DNA of 64,000 nucleotides from Pseudomonas sp. G34 (GTDB lineage Bacteria > Pseudomonadota > Gammaproteobacteria > Pseudomonadales > Pseudomonadaceae), in NCBI RefSeq assembly GCF_031119625.1, contig NZ_JAVHZV010000017.1, positions 62,001 to 126,000 of the forward strand. The letters are read 5' to 3'. Below are positions 36,959 through 45,697 of the stretch, piece by piece. A program made the translations under genes and the position numbers. Below the pieces are notes generated by a model that was given only the letters and a program-made list of their open reading frames with translations, searched no databases and was not told the DNA's origin. Position 1 is the stretch's first letter. The number at the start of each line of letters is the position of its first letter.

Positions 36959-37651
36959 ATGCGTGCAATTCTACGTCCGCTCGCCTGTGCCACCGCGCTG
37001 GCGCTGCTGGTTGGCTGTGCCTCCAGCAATCCCTATGACAATGTCGGCGGTGGGGCGCCCGGCGGCAGTGGCCACCGTACCGCGACCTACGGTGGCCTGG
37101 CAGCGCTTGCCGGCGCGGCTGCCGGCGCAGCGATCAGCCATAACGACCGTGGCAAGGGCGCCGCTATCGGTGCGGTGCTGGCCGGCGCGGCGGGTGCCGG
37201 CTACGGCTATTACGCCGATCGCCAGGAGGCCGAGCTGCGCCGCAGCATGGAAGGCACCGGCGTGGAAGTGCAGCGCCAGGGTGACGACATCAAGCTGATC
37301 ATGCCGGGCAACATCACCTTCGCCACCGACTCGGCGGACATCGCGCCGAGCTTCTACGCGCCGCTGAACAACCTGGCCACCTCGTTCAAGCAGTTCCAGA
37401 ACAACAGCATCGAGATCGTCGGCTACACCGACAGCACCGGCTCGCGTCAGCACAACATGGCGCTGTCCGAGCGCCGTGCGCAGAGTGTGACGAGCTACCT
37501 GACTGCCCAGGGCATCGACGGCTCGCGCCTGTCCAGTCGCGGTGCCGGCCCGGACAATCCGATTGCCGACAACGCTTCCGCCGAGGGCCGTGCGCAGAAC
37601 CGCCGCGTCGAGGTAAACCTCAAGCCGCTGCCGGGCCAGCCCGTGCAGTGA
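36959..37651 (+). CDS. OmpA family lipoprotein (YiaD-like), paralog 2
   Basis: The 230-residue protein has a signal peptide with a LLVGC lipobox (Cys20). It has a Gly/Ala-rich zipper segment (GGLAALAGAAAGAAIS, then GAVLAGAAGAGYGYY) and a C-terminal OmpA domain with IEIVGYTDSTGSRQHNMALS and GRAQNRRVEVNL. It is a close paralog of the protein at 20419-21075. Compared with that copy it has a longer Gly/Ser linker after the lipid anchor and TyrThrAsp for HisThrAsp in the peptidoglycan-binding signature. GGAG precedes the ATG. It lies upstream of apbC, 95 bases away. Confidence 0.92.
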   Translation: MRAILRPLACATALALLVGCASSNPYDNVGGGAPGGSGHRTATYGGLAALAGAAAGAAISHNDRGKGAAIGAVLAGAAGAGYGYYADRQEAELRRSMEGTGVEVQRQGDDIKLIMPGNITFATDSADIAPSFYAPLNNLATSFKQFQNNSIEIVGYTDSTGSRQHNMALSERRAQSVTSYLTAQGIDGSRLSSRGAGPDNPIADNASAEGRAQNRRVEVNLKPLPGQPVQ

Positions 37652-37746
37652 TGTCTGCGTGCTGGCGGCTCAGGTGGCCGCCAGCCTGCATCAGCCAGGC
37701 AGCTCGGGTAGGATAGGCGCCTTTCCTGCCATCTCCGGAGCCAAGC

Positions 37747-38841
37747 ATGAGCGCTGATATCCGCGCTGCGGTCGAAGCCGTATTGCGTCAGTACACCGAC
37801 CCCCATCTCGATCAGGATCCGCTCAGCGCCGGCTGCGTGCGCGCTATCGACGTGCAGGGTGACCAGGTCAGCGTTCAGCTCGAGCTGGGTTACGCCGCGG
37901 CACAGTTCAAGCAGGGCTGGGCGCAGATGCTGCAACTGGCCATCGAAAGCCTCGCCGGCGTGCGCAGCGCCACTGTCGAGGTGAACTGCGTGATCGCCGC
38001 GCACAAGGCGCAGGCCCAGGTGCCGGCGCTGGCCAACGTCAAGAACGTGATCGCCGTGGCCTCCGGCAAGGGCGGTGTGGGCAAGTCCACCACTGCCGCC
38101 AACCTGGCCCTGGCCCTGGCCCGCGAAGGTGCGCGGGTGGGCATTCTCGATGCGGATATCTACGGCCCCAGCCAGGGCATCATGTTCGGTATCGCCGAAG
38201 GCACGCGGCCGCAGGTGCGCGAGCAGAAGTGGTTCGTGCCGCTCGAGGCCCATGGCGTTCAGGTGATGTCGATGGCCTTTCTGACCGACGACAACACGCC
38301 GGTGGTCTGGCGTGGCCCGATGGTTTCCGGTGCGCTTATCCAGCTGGTCACCCAGACTGCCTGGGACGACCTCGATTATCTGATCATCGACATGCCGCCG
38401 GGCACCGGCGATATCCACCTGACCCTGGCGCAGAAAGTCCCGGTGGCCGGTGCGGTGATCGTCACCACTCCGCAGGACCTGGCACTGCTCGATGCCAGGA
38501 AAGGCGTGGAAATGTTCCGCAAGGTGAACATCCCGGTGCTTGGCGTGGTGGAGAACATGGCCGTGCACATCTGCTCCAGCTGTGGGCATGCCGAGCACCT
38601 GTTCGGTGAGGGCGGTGGCGAGAAGCTGGCCGCGCAGTTCGGGGTCGACCTGTTGGCCTCGATGCCGCTGTCGATGGCCATCCGCCTGCAGGCCGATGGC
38701 GGCAAGCCAACGGCCATCGCCGACCCGCAAAGCCAGCTCGCCATGCTCTATCAGCAGATCGCCCGCCTGGTCGGTGCGCGCATCGCATCGAGCGCCACCA
38801 CTGCGCAGGCCATGCCGAACATCGTGATTGCCGACGATTGA
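37747..38841 (+). CDS. apbC: Iron-sulfur cluster carrier ApbC/Mrp
   Basis: This is a 364-residue P-loop ATPase that carries and delivers Fe-S clusters. An N-terminal MIP18/DUF59-like domain covers residues 1-90. The deviant Walker A GKGGVGKST is at about 107-115, DMPPGTGDIHLTL is the Walker B/switch region, and the cluster-binding CxxC is in ICSSCGHAEHLFGEGGG. It follows the OmpA lipoprotein gene on the same strand and is closed by a bidirectional terminator shared with the cold-shock gene. Gene order metG-apbC-dcd matches other pseudomonads. Confidence 0.95.
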   Translation: MSADIRAAVEAVLRQYTDPHLDQDPLSAGCVRAIDVQGDQVSVQLELGYAAAQFKQGWAQMLQLAIESLAGVRSATVEVNCVIAAHKAQAQVPALANVKNVIAVASGKGGVGKSTTAANLALALAREGARVGILDADIYGPSQGIMFGIAEGTRPQVREQKWFVPLEAHGVQVMSMAFLTDDNTPVVWRGPMVSGALIQLVTQTAWDDLDYLIIDMPPGTGDIHLTLAQKVPVAGAVIVTTPQDLALLDARKGVEMFRKVNIPVLGVVENMAVHICSSCGHAEHLFGEGGGEKLAAQFGVDLLASMPLSMAIRLQADGGKPTAIADPQSQLAMLYQQIARLVGARIASSATTAQAMPNIVIADD

Positions 38842-38911
38842 TGGTTGCTGTGCGCTTGCAAGGCGATCGCACAGCTTCCGGTAGCTGAACCACAGGCATA
38901 AATCGCAGGCA

Positions 38912-38942
38912 TAAAAAAACCCCGCCGAAGCGGGGTTTTTTC
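38912..38942. terminator. Bidirectional terminator between apbC and the cold-shock gene
   Basis: AAAAAAACCCCGC-CGAA-GCGGGGTTTTTT. Confidence 0.9.
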
Positions 38943-38958
38943 TAACAGTTAAAGCAGG

Positions 38959-39168
38959 TTATACAACCTGAACTTCTTCTGCTTGCATGCCTTTCTGACC
39001 ACGGGTGGCCACGAAAGTCACTTGCTGGCCTTCTTTCAGGCTCTTGAAGCCATCGCTCTGGATAGCTTTGAAGTGTACGAACAGGTCGTCACCGGATTGC
39101 GGGGTGATGAAGCCGTAGCCTTTCTCATCGTTGAACCACTTAACGGTGCCAGTCTGACGATTGGACAT
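38959..39168 (-). CDS. CspA-family cold-shock protein
   Basis: This is a 69-residue single-stranded nucleic-acid-binding protein (cold-shock domain, OB fold) acting as an RNA chaperone. RNP1 is KGYGFITP and RNP2 is [21 protein letters not shown] is the typical start. ATG 39168 follows AGGAGACATCAC. It may be constitutive (CapB/CspD type) or cold-induced; the long upstream region (see next entry) leaves room for a structured leader. The start 22 codons upstream has no support. Confidence 0.95.
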   Translation of the reverse strand: MSNRQTGTVKWFNDEKGYGFITPQSGDDLFVHFKAIQSDGFKSLKEGQQVTFVATRGQKGMQAEEVQVV

Positions 39169-39496
39169 GTGATGTCTCCTAAGAACTAAATAAATTAACA
39201 GCCCTGGATAGAACCAGGCCGGGACTGAGTGCAACGAGTACTAGGAGTCGGACGATGTTTGGATCGAAATCTAGGCATCATGTAGCGATTCGCGGTGACA
39301 CATGCAGCACAGTGGGATCACCATACCCGCTTTTTTCAGGAAGTGCGAATGCTCTGTCAGTCTTTCTGCGATTTACTTGCATCGGCGCCTGCCCAAGGCG
39401 CATCGCAACGGCCCGTCAAGAGGCTTTGAACGCGGCTCTGCAGCCCGGTAAGATGCGAGCACTTTTCACCGCGTAGACTTTCAGGAAGGCCCCGCC
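39169..39496. other. Intergenic region between cold-shock gene and dcd
   Basis: About 330 bases with divergent promoters. The minus-strand side should hold the cold-shock gene's promoter and 5' leader; the 60 bases before its ATG are AT-rich. The plus-strand side leads to dcd with AGGAAGGCCCCGCC before its ATG. No other gene is supported. Confidence 0.4.
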
Positions 39497-40063
<567 letters not shown>

Positions 40064-40083
40064 TGGCCACGGTGATTGGCTGA

Positions 40084-40113
40084 GAAAAAACCGGGAATCT
40101 CCCGGTTTTTTTA
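40084..40113. terminator. dcd terminator
   Basis: GAAAAAACCGGGA-ATC-TCCCGGTTTTTTT. Confidence 0.92.
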
Positions 40114-40169
40114 TGCCTGGCGTTCCATCGGCTGCGGCCTGGGCAGCCGGGAAACGCTGAATTTCAGGC

Positions 40170-40194
40170 AAAAAAATGGGCGCTTCATGCGCCC
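40170..40194 (-). terminator. Minus-strand terminator, probably for the nitrate transporter operon
   Basis: On the minus strand GGGCGC-ATGAA-GCGCCC is followed by ATTTTTTT. The nearest minus-strand gene end upstream of it is the nitrate ABC ATPase at 40579, so the transcript would cross the small plus-strand gene at 40339-40566 before stopping. Confidence 0.7.
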
Positions 40195-40338
40195 GGAGAA
40201 ATCAATCGATGCGTAATTTCTGAGTGACCATGGTCGATGAAGTTCCCGCGGATTTATAGGGCGAACTGTTCACGGCCGGTAGGTCTACATCTTCATTAGG
40301 GCACGCCCCAGCGTGCCACCACCTGCTGGAGACTCGCC

Positions 40339-40566
40339 ATGAGCCAATGGATCATCACCTACAGCCGAGACGAAGCTGCCGAAGTCCTCAAGGTCAAATC
40401 CAAGGAAAAACCCAGCCTGGAGCAGGCGGTGACCTGGGTGCTCGAATGGGCGCAAGAGAATCTCGAGCCCCTCGAGCCGAAGGAGCAGCCCCATGAGGAG
40501 CAGACCCCTGCGGTACGCCTGGAAGAGCGCTTCGGCATCACCATCACCGGCATCGCCAAGGACTGA
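40339..40566 (+). CDS. Small protein of unknown function
   Basis: The 75-residue product opens MSQWIITYSRDEAAEVLKVK and is rich in Glu, Lys and Gln, with LEERFGITITGIAKD at the end. It has no signal or membrane segment. GGAGACTCGCC precedes the ATG. I recall similar short proteins in pseudomonads but know no function. It converges with the nitrate transporter operon, 12 bases from its end. Confidence 0.65.
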   Translation: MSQWIITYSRDEAAEVLKVKSKEKPSLEQAVTWVLEWAQENLEPLEPKEQPHEEQTPAVRLEERFGITITGIAKD

Positions 40567-40578
40567 CCCGCTTGTGCC

Positions 40579-41430
40579 TCAAGCGCGGGCACGCTGCTTG
40601 TCGGCCGACCCCGGGGCTGCGGCGCTGCGCCGTTGCAAGGGTTCGACCTTGCGCTGCTTCTCATGCAGAAAACTCAGTACCGCGTGGCGATAGGCGTTGT
40701 AGCGCGGATCGTCGGCCAGGGCGATGCGGTCGCGTGGCCGTGGCAGGTCGATGGTCAGGATCTCGCCGATGGTCGCTGATGGGCCATTGGTCATCATCAC
40801 GATGCGGTCGGAGAGCAGCACCGCTTCGTCGACGTCGTGGGTGATCATCATCACCGTGTTGTGCAGCTCGCTCTGGATGCGCATCACTTCATCCTGCAGG
40901 TGCGCGCGGGTCAGCGCGTCGAGCGCGCCGAACGGCTCGTCGAGCAGCAAAACCTTGGGTTCCATGGCCAGCGCGCGGGCAATGCCGACGCGCTGCTTCA
41001 TGCCGCCGGAAATCTCGTTGGGCCGCTTGTGCAGGGCGTGGCCCATGCTCACCAGTTCCAGATGATGCAGCGTCCAGTCGCGGCGCTCGGCCCTGCTCTT
41101 GGTGCGCTTGAACACCTTGTCGACGGCCAGGGCGACGTTCTCCTGCACGGTCAGCCAGGGCAGCAGCGAGTGGTTCTGGAACACCAGGCTGCGATCCGGG
41201 CCGGGGCCGCGCACTTCGCGGCCGTCGAGGATCACCGCGCCGCTGCTCGAATCGGTGAGACCGGCGACGATGTTCAGCACCGTCGACTTGCCGCAACCGG
41301 AGTGGCCGATGATGGAGATGTATTCGCCGCGCTCGACGTTGAGGTTGATCTGGTTCAGGACGTGGGAGCTGACGCCGTCACGCTCGAAGTACTTTTCCAC
41401 ATGCTCGATGCTCAGGTAGTGCTTGCTCAT
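40579..41430 (-). CDS. nrtD: Nitrate ABC transporter ATP-binding protein
   Basis: The 283-residue ABC ATPase of the nitrate/sulfonate/taurine family (NrtD/CmpD) has Walker A IGHSGCGKST near residue 42, the signature SGGMKQRVGIARAL, Walker B VLLLDEPFGALD and the H-loop THDVDEAV. It powers the permease encoded just upstream. ATG 41430 follows GAGGAGACAGAC; an ORF start further upstream overlaps the permease and has no support. It is the last gene of the nrtA-nrtB-nrtD operon. Confidence 0.92.
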   Translation of the reverse strand: MSKHYLSIEHVEKYFERDGVSSHVLNQINLNVERGEYISIIGHSGCGKSTVLNIVAGLTDSSSGAVILDGREVRGPGPDRSLVFQNHSLLPWLTVQENVALAVDKVFKRTKSRAERRDWTLHHLELVSMGHALHKRPNEISGGMKQRVGIARALAMEPKVLLLDEPFGALDALTRAHLQDEVMRIQSELHNTVMMITHDVDEAVLLSDRIVMMTNGPSATIGEILTIDLPRPRDRIALADDPRYNAYRHAVLSFLHEKQRKVEPLQRRSAAAPGSADKQRARA

Positions 41431-41440
41431 GTCTGTCTCC

Positions 41441-42286
41441 TCAGGCCGATGTGCCGCGGGTGATGCGATTGCCGACGAACAGCACCAGGCGGTCGAGTAT
41501 GAAACCGACCACGCCGACGTAGACCAGGGCGAGAATGATGTCGCTGATACGCGAAGCGTTCCACGCATCCCAGATGAAAAAGCCGATGCCCACGCCGCCG
41601 ATCAGCATCTCGGCGGCGATGATCGCCAGCCAGGACAGGCCCACGCCAATGCGCAGCCCGGAGAAGATGTACGGCGCCGCCGCCGGCAGCATGATCTTGT
41701 GGAAATACTCCACGCCGTTGAGGCGCAGCACCTTGGCGACGTTGCGGTAGTCCTCGGGGATGTTGCGGATGCCCACCGAGGTATTGATGATGATCGGCCA
41801 GATCGCGGTGATGAAGATCACGAACAGCGCCGAGGGATGGCTGTCCTTGAAGCCGGCCAGCGACAGCGGCAGCCAGGCCAGCGGTGGCACGGTACGCAGG
41901 ATCTGGAACAGCGGGTCGAGGCCGCGCATGGCCCAGGTCGACTGGCCGACCAGCACGCCGAGCGCCACACCCACCACCACCGCCAGGGCATAGCCGTAGG
42001 CCACGCGTTCGAGGCTGGCGAGCAGCTGCCAGGCCATGCCGACGTCGGTGCCGCCGTTGTCGTAGAACGGGTTGATGATCAGCTCCCAGGTGTCTTCGAT
42101 CACCTGGCTGGGCGGCGGCAGGGCGGCATTCGCGCCGCTGCACAGCAGTTGCCAGATCAGCATCAGCGCGGCGGTGATCACCAGCGGTGGCAGCACCGAC
42201 TGCATCAGGGTTGTCGACAGGCGTTTCAGCCAGCTGGGAGCGATGACGCCAGCCGGTAGGGCCAGCGATTTGACGGGCGCATTCAT
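41441..42286 (-). CDS. nrtB: Nitrate ABC transporter permease
   Basis: This 281-residue inner-membrane permease has about six transmembrane helices and the binding-protein-dependent EAA-type loop (LSWLAIIAAEMLIGGVGIG). PLFQILRTVPPLAWLPLSL is typical of the NrtB/SsuC/TauC group. It pairs with NrtA and NrtD. It lies 10 bases upstream of nrtD and 13 bases downstream of nrtA, so the three are one operon. Confidence 0.92.
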   Translation of the reverse strand: MNAPVKSLALPAGVIAPSWLKRLSTTLMQSVLPPLVITAALMLIWQLLCSGANAALPPPSQVIEDTWELIINPFYDNGGTDVGMAWQLLASLERVAYGYALAVVVGVALGVLVGQSTWAMRGLDPLFQILRTVPPLAWLPLSLAGFKDSHPSALFVIFITAIWPIIINTSVGIRNIPEDYRNVAKVLRLNGVEYFHKIMLPAAAPYIFSGLRIGVGLSWLAIIAAEMLIGGVGIGFFIWDAWNASRISDIILALVYVGVVGFILDRLVLFVGNRITRGTSA

Positions 42287-42299
42287 GGCGTTTCTCCGG

Positions 42300-43631
42300 T
42301 TAGGCCTTCAGGGCCAGGCTGTCGAGATAGGCTTGCGGGTTCTGTGGGTCGAAAGTCTTGCCGTCGAAGAAGGTCTCGATACCGCGGGATTTGCCCTGGG
42401 GAATCTGGGCGGCGGGCACGCCCAGCTCGGCGGCAGCCTGGCGCCAGATGTCTTCGCGGTTGACCTGGTCGATCAGCGCCTGGCTGTCGAAATCCATCGG
42501 CAGGTAGCCCCAGCGTTTGTTTTCGGTGAGGAACCACAGGTCGTGGCTCTGGAAGGGGTAGGAGGCGAACTCGCTCCAGAAACGCATCAGGTGCGGGCTG
42601 TTTTCCACCACGCGGCCGTTGCCGTAGTCGAAGTTGCCCTGCAGGCGGGCCAGCAGATCCTTGGCCGGGGCGCCGATCCAGCGGCGTTTGGCGCAGATTT
42701 CGGCGACCTTTTCCTTGTTCTCCGCCGCTTCGCAGAACATCTGCGCTTCCATCACCGCCTTGAGCAGGGCGCGGGTGGCATTGGGGTTGGCGGCGACATA
42801 ATCGGCGCGCAGCGACAGGGCCTTTTCCGGGTGGTTGGCCCACAGCTCGCCAGTGGTTACCGCGCTGTAGCCGATGTTCTGGTTGATCAGCTGGGCGTTC
42901 CATGGCTCGCCGACGCAGAAGGCGTCCATGCTGCCGACCTTCATGTTGGCGACCATCTGCGGTGGCGGGATGACCACCGTCGGCAAGTCCTTGTTTGGCT
43001 CGATGCCGCCGGCGGCCATCCAGTAGCGCAGCCACAGGTCATGGGTGCCGCCGGGAAAGGTCATCGCCGCAGCGATCTTCTGGCCCTTGGCCTGCTTGGC
43101 GGCGACCGCCTGCTTGAAGGCGCTGGCGTCGGTGCCGAGCTTGAGATCCTGGTATTGCTTGCTGATCGAGATGCCCTGGCCGTTGAGGTTCAGGCGCGCC
43201 AGCAAGACCATCGGCAGCGGCGTGTTGTTGGTGGTGATCTTGCCGGCGGCCATCAGGTAGGGCATCGGCGTGAGGATATGGGCGCCGTCGATACCGCCAC
43301 TGCCGGCGCCGAGCACCAGGTTGTCGCGGGTGGTGCCCCAGGAGGATTGCTTGAGCACTTCCACGTCGGTCATGCCGTGCTTGGCGAACAGCCCCAACTC
43401 CTCGGCGACGAACAACGGCGCGGCATCGGTGAGGGCGATAAAGCCGAGCTTGGCCTTGGTGGTCTCCAGGCCATCCGTGCCGGCAGCCCACACCGCGCTG
43501 CTCAGGCCCGCTGGCAGCATGCTCAGCAAGGCACCGCCGCCCAGCAGTCCCATGGACTGCTTGAGGAAGGTACGGCGTGGCAGGCCGGTTTTTTGTTCGG
43601 CGTTCTGCTGTTCGCGTGGCGTGTCGTCCAT
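42300..43631 (-). CDS. nrtA: Nitrate-binding protein of the ABC transporter, Tat-exported
   Basis: The 443-residue substrate-binding protein has a twin-arginine signal, LPRRTFLKQSMGLLGGGALL near residues 17-36, so it is folded before export. The body (AKLGFIALTDAAPLFVAEEL, TMPYLMAAGK-type segments, VGEPWNAQLINQNIGY) matches the CmpA/NrtA family that binds nitrate or bicarbonate. The nas context points to nitrate. ATG 43631 has GGGGAG 6 bases upstream; GTG 43652 is too far up. The leader before it carries a terminator and a hexaloop hairpin (43657-43716). Confidence 0.92.
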   Translation of the reverse strand: MDDTPREQQNAEQKTGLPRRTFLKQSMGLLGGGALLSMLPAGLSSAVWAAGTDGLETTKAKLGFIALTDAAPLFVAEELGLFAKHGMTDVEVLKQSSWGTTRDNLVLGAGSGGIDGAHILTPMPYLMAAGKITTNNTPLPMVLLARLNLNGQGISISKQYQDLKLGTDASAFKQAVAAKQAKGQKIAAAMTFPGGTHDLWLRYWMAAGGIEPNKDLPTVVIPPPQMVANMKVGSMDAFCVGEPWNAQLINQNIGYSAVTTGELWANHPEKALSLRADYVAANPNATRALLKAVMEAQMFCEAAENKEKVAEICAKRRWIGAPAKDLLARLQGNFDYGNGRVVENSPHLMRFWSEFASYPFQSHDLWFLTENKRWGYLPMDFDSQALIDQVNREDIWRQAAAELGVPAAQIPQGKSRGIETFFDGKTFDPQNPQAYLDSLALKA

Positions 43632-43656
43632 CTCGTTCTCCCCAAAAGGCACGCAT

Positions 43657-43716
43657 AAAAAAACGGCGTCACGCTCATGGCAGCGCGGGGCTGCGTGAGT
43701 GTGGACGCCGTTGTCC
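43657..43716 (-). promoter_or_regulatory. NasR-type antitermination leader of nrtABD
   Basis: On the minus strand a terminator stem AACGGCGTC / GACGCCGTT (43704-43712 with 43662-43670) is followed by seven T, 26 bases before the nrtA ATG. Overlapping its 5' arm is GGAC-AACGGC-GTCC (43703-43716), a 4-bp stem with a six-base loop having A at position 1 and G at position 4, as ANTAR proteins require. NasR binding would free the operon from termination. A clear first hairpin (P1) was not found in this leader. Confidence 0.8.
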
Positions 43717-43764
43717 GGAATTTGGATTGTGGAGGGCAGAGCCTGCCTCCCCTGTTAGGGACTT

Positions 43765-43781
43765 AGCAGGTTGCATGCCAG
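43765..43781 (-). promoter_or_regulatory. Sigma-54-type promoter of nrtABD
   Basis: On the minus strand CTGGCATGCAACCTGCT has GG-N10-GC spacing and fits the -24/-12 consensus TGGCAC-N5-TTGCA at most positions. It would start transcription near 43755, giving a leader of about 125 bases. It resembles the site at 50804-50820. Confidence 0.6.
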
Positions 43782-44071
43782 CGGTGATTTCACCTGGTGC
43801 GACAGCCTGGCCGTCAGCAGTGGAGTGCCCCGTCAATGCGTTAACTGACTGAGCGTTAAGGCTTTTTGGCTCGATTTCCAGACTGCTCTGCGATTCGCAT
43901 TGCAGGCGGGCGATCTTTGTCGCCGCACAGCAGCAGGGCGCGAGGCCTCTTCCGTGCGCGGCGCAGGTGCATGACAAGGTCGGGCTTGGGCACCGGTAGC
44001 CTGCGCTCGGTGCTTCACGATCTCTGTGTATCAGGAAACTCTTCTTGCGATGGATCGACAGCAATATAGTA
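43782..44071. other. Gene-free region upstream of the nrt promoter
   Basis: About 290 bases between the likely nrt promoter and the palindromic element. A hairpin GGTGA-AA-TCACC lies near 43785. NtrC-type enhancer sites are expected here for a sigma-54 promoter, but I could not identify a convincing one. No ORF is supported. Confidence 0.4.
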
Positions 44072-44179
44072 GAAGCGGCCGTTCCCAGCGTAGGGTGGAC
44101 AACGCTCTTTTTTGTCCACCATTGCGCTCGCAGAGCGGTGGACGGATGAAGCGTCGTCCACCCTACGAAAGGCCGCTTC
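44072..44179. repeat. 108-bp nested palindromic element
   Basis: The outer arms GAAGCGGCC / GGCCGCTTC are perfect. Inside them CGTAGGGTGGACAACGCT pairs with AGCGTCGTCCACCCTACG (17 of 18), and inside that GTCCACC pairs with GGTGGAC. I recall GTAGGGTGGACAACG-type repeats in many Pseudomonas intergenic regions. It looks like a MITE or large REP-type element inserted between nasR and nrtA. Confidence 0.75.
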
Positions 44180-44277
44180 CGCCACGTTGCAGCCATTAGG
44201 GATGGCTTAGGCCGAATGGTCGTGAGCAGATTGCGAGCGGGGCTGGCGAGTGATGCCCGGCAGCTAGCGCAGCGTTC

Positions 44278-45585
44278 TCAGCCGCGCCGGGGCTTGTCGG
44301 TTCGCGGCTTTTCCTGGGTCTTGCGTGCGGCGAAGGTGAGCAGGCTCTGGGCGACGTCGACCAGGCGCATGCTGCGCTCCATGGCCGATTGGCGCAGGCG
44401 CGCGTAGGCGTCCTCTTCGCTGAGCCGGTAGTCGTTCATCAGCAGCTTCTTGGCCCGCTCGATCAGCTTGCGCTCGTTGAGGGTTTCGCGGGTTTCCTGC
44501 AGCTCGTCGCTGACCTGCTGCAGGCGCTGGTTCTGCTCGTGCAGCAGATCCAGCACCGAGCGGGCCAGGTGGTTGCCCACGGCGTCCTGAGGTGGGATGT
44601 CGAGGGTGCTGCTGTGCACGCTGAACAGCAGTGCCTGCTCGCTGCCGGCATCCATCTGCGCTACACGGCCGAGCAGCGCGCGGTGATTGTCCAGGTCGGC
44701 ATGGGCGTCCGCGATGCTGCGCCGGCAGCGTTCGAGCAGGCATTGGGTCAGGTGGCTTTCGACCTGCTTCATGGCATCGATACGTTGGGTGTTGAGCTCG
44801 AACCACAGCTCGCACAAGCCCGGGTCCACTTGCGCCTCGGCCGAAGTGCGCTTGGCCACAGCGCGCAGGCTGGTCACCTGGGCAACGGTGTCGGTGCCGC
44901 GAATCTCTTGCCACAGCGCATTGGCCTCGGCGCTGGCGAACTCGGTGAAGATGTCGAAGCAGCGCTCCTGGCCTTCCTGCAGGTGCAGCAGGCGCGCCTG
45001 CAATTCGTCATCGAAATGCCCACGGGAAAACCCCTCGACGCCGACCGCGCGTTCCTGGCCGGCGAGTTCCTTGCCCTGCATGAAGTTGAACAGTGCCACC
45101 AGCACCCGAGTGATGCCCGGATCCACGGCGGTATCCGCCGCCTCGAAGACCACCGCCAGCAGCCCGCCGATCAGCCGGGTAAAGGTCTGGGTCGCCTGGC
45201 GAGGAGACAGTTGCCGTTCACGGATACGCCGGCGCAGCCCGGGCAACTCGTCGAGGCCGTGCAGCACGTAGGCGATCCGCTGGAACAGGCGGGCACGGTC
45301 GGCCGCATTGGCCTGGGCGGTGTCCATGGACAGGAAGAATTCCAGCACCTCGCGCTCCACGGCAGCCGAGCCCGCGCTGTGTGCATCAAGATGGTGCAGG
45401 TAGCGATCCGTCTGGTTGCCCAGGTAGACGTTCGAATAGCCCCGTTCCTTTTGCAACTGATGCACCAGTTGGCTGATCCGGGTGACCAGCTCGCAGGTGA
45501 CGGACAGGCTTTCCAGGCCCTGCAGCTCGCAGCGCCGGGCGGCGAGCATGAAACGCAGGGTGGGAGGCATTTTGTGATCGGGCAT
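44278..45585 (-). CDS. nasR: NasR: nitrate-sensing NIT-ANTAR antiterminator
   Basis: The 435-residue regulator senses nitrate/nitrite through an all-helical NIT domain (about residues 30-290; ISQLVHQLQKERGYSNVYLG is the typical start with the Lys-Glu-Arg-Gly nitrate site). Its C-terminal ANTAR domain (about 350-425; ERKLIERAKKLLMNDYRLSE, AYARLRQSAMERSMRLVDVA) binds RNA hairpins. With nitrate bound it prevents termination in nas leaders. It lies between the nasC-nasA-cobA and nrtABD operons, both of which start with matching leaders. The start codon has a weak ribosome binding site; ATG 45570 is an alternative. Confidence 0.93.
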   Translation of the reverse strand: MPDHKMPPTLRFMLAARRCELQGLESLSVTCELVTRISQLVHQLQKERGYSNVYLGNQTDRYLHHLDAHSAGSAAVEREVLEFFLSMDTAQANAADRARLFQRIAYVLHGLDELPGLRRRIRERQLSPRQATQTFTRLIGGLLAVVFEAADTAVDPGITRVLVALFNFMQGKELAGQERAVGVEGFSRGHFDDELQARLLHLQEGQERCFDIFTEFASAEANALWQEIRGTDTVAQVTSLRAVAKRTSAEAQVDPGLCELWFELNTQRIDAMKQVESHLTQCLLERCRRSIADAHADLDNHRALLGRVAQMDAGSEQALLFSVHSSTLDIPPQDAVGNHLARSVLDLLHEQNQRLQQVSDELQETRETLNERKLIERAKKLLMNDYRLSEEDAYARLRQSAMERSMRLVDVAQSLLTFAARKTQEKPRTDKPRRG

Positions 45586-45697
45586 GGCAGGGTCTTATCG
45601 GTCGCAGTGTTGAACCAGAACAGTGCAAATAGCAGTCCAGTTTTGCTGCAGTGCTACCTGTCAGGGAGGTCGCGGGGCTCTATGAGCTGCACCCCCT

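Noticed and set aside
43785..43800. GGTGAAATCACC / GCACCAGG region as an NtrC enhancer site
   Set aside because: It does not match the TGCACCA-N-TGGTGCA spacing; only a small hairpin is certain.
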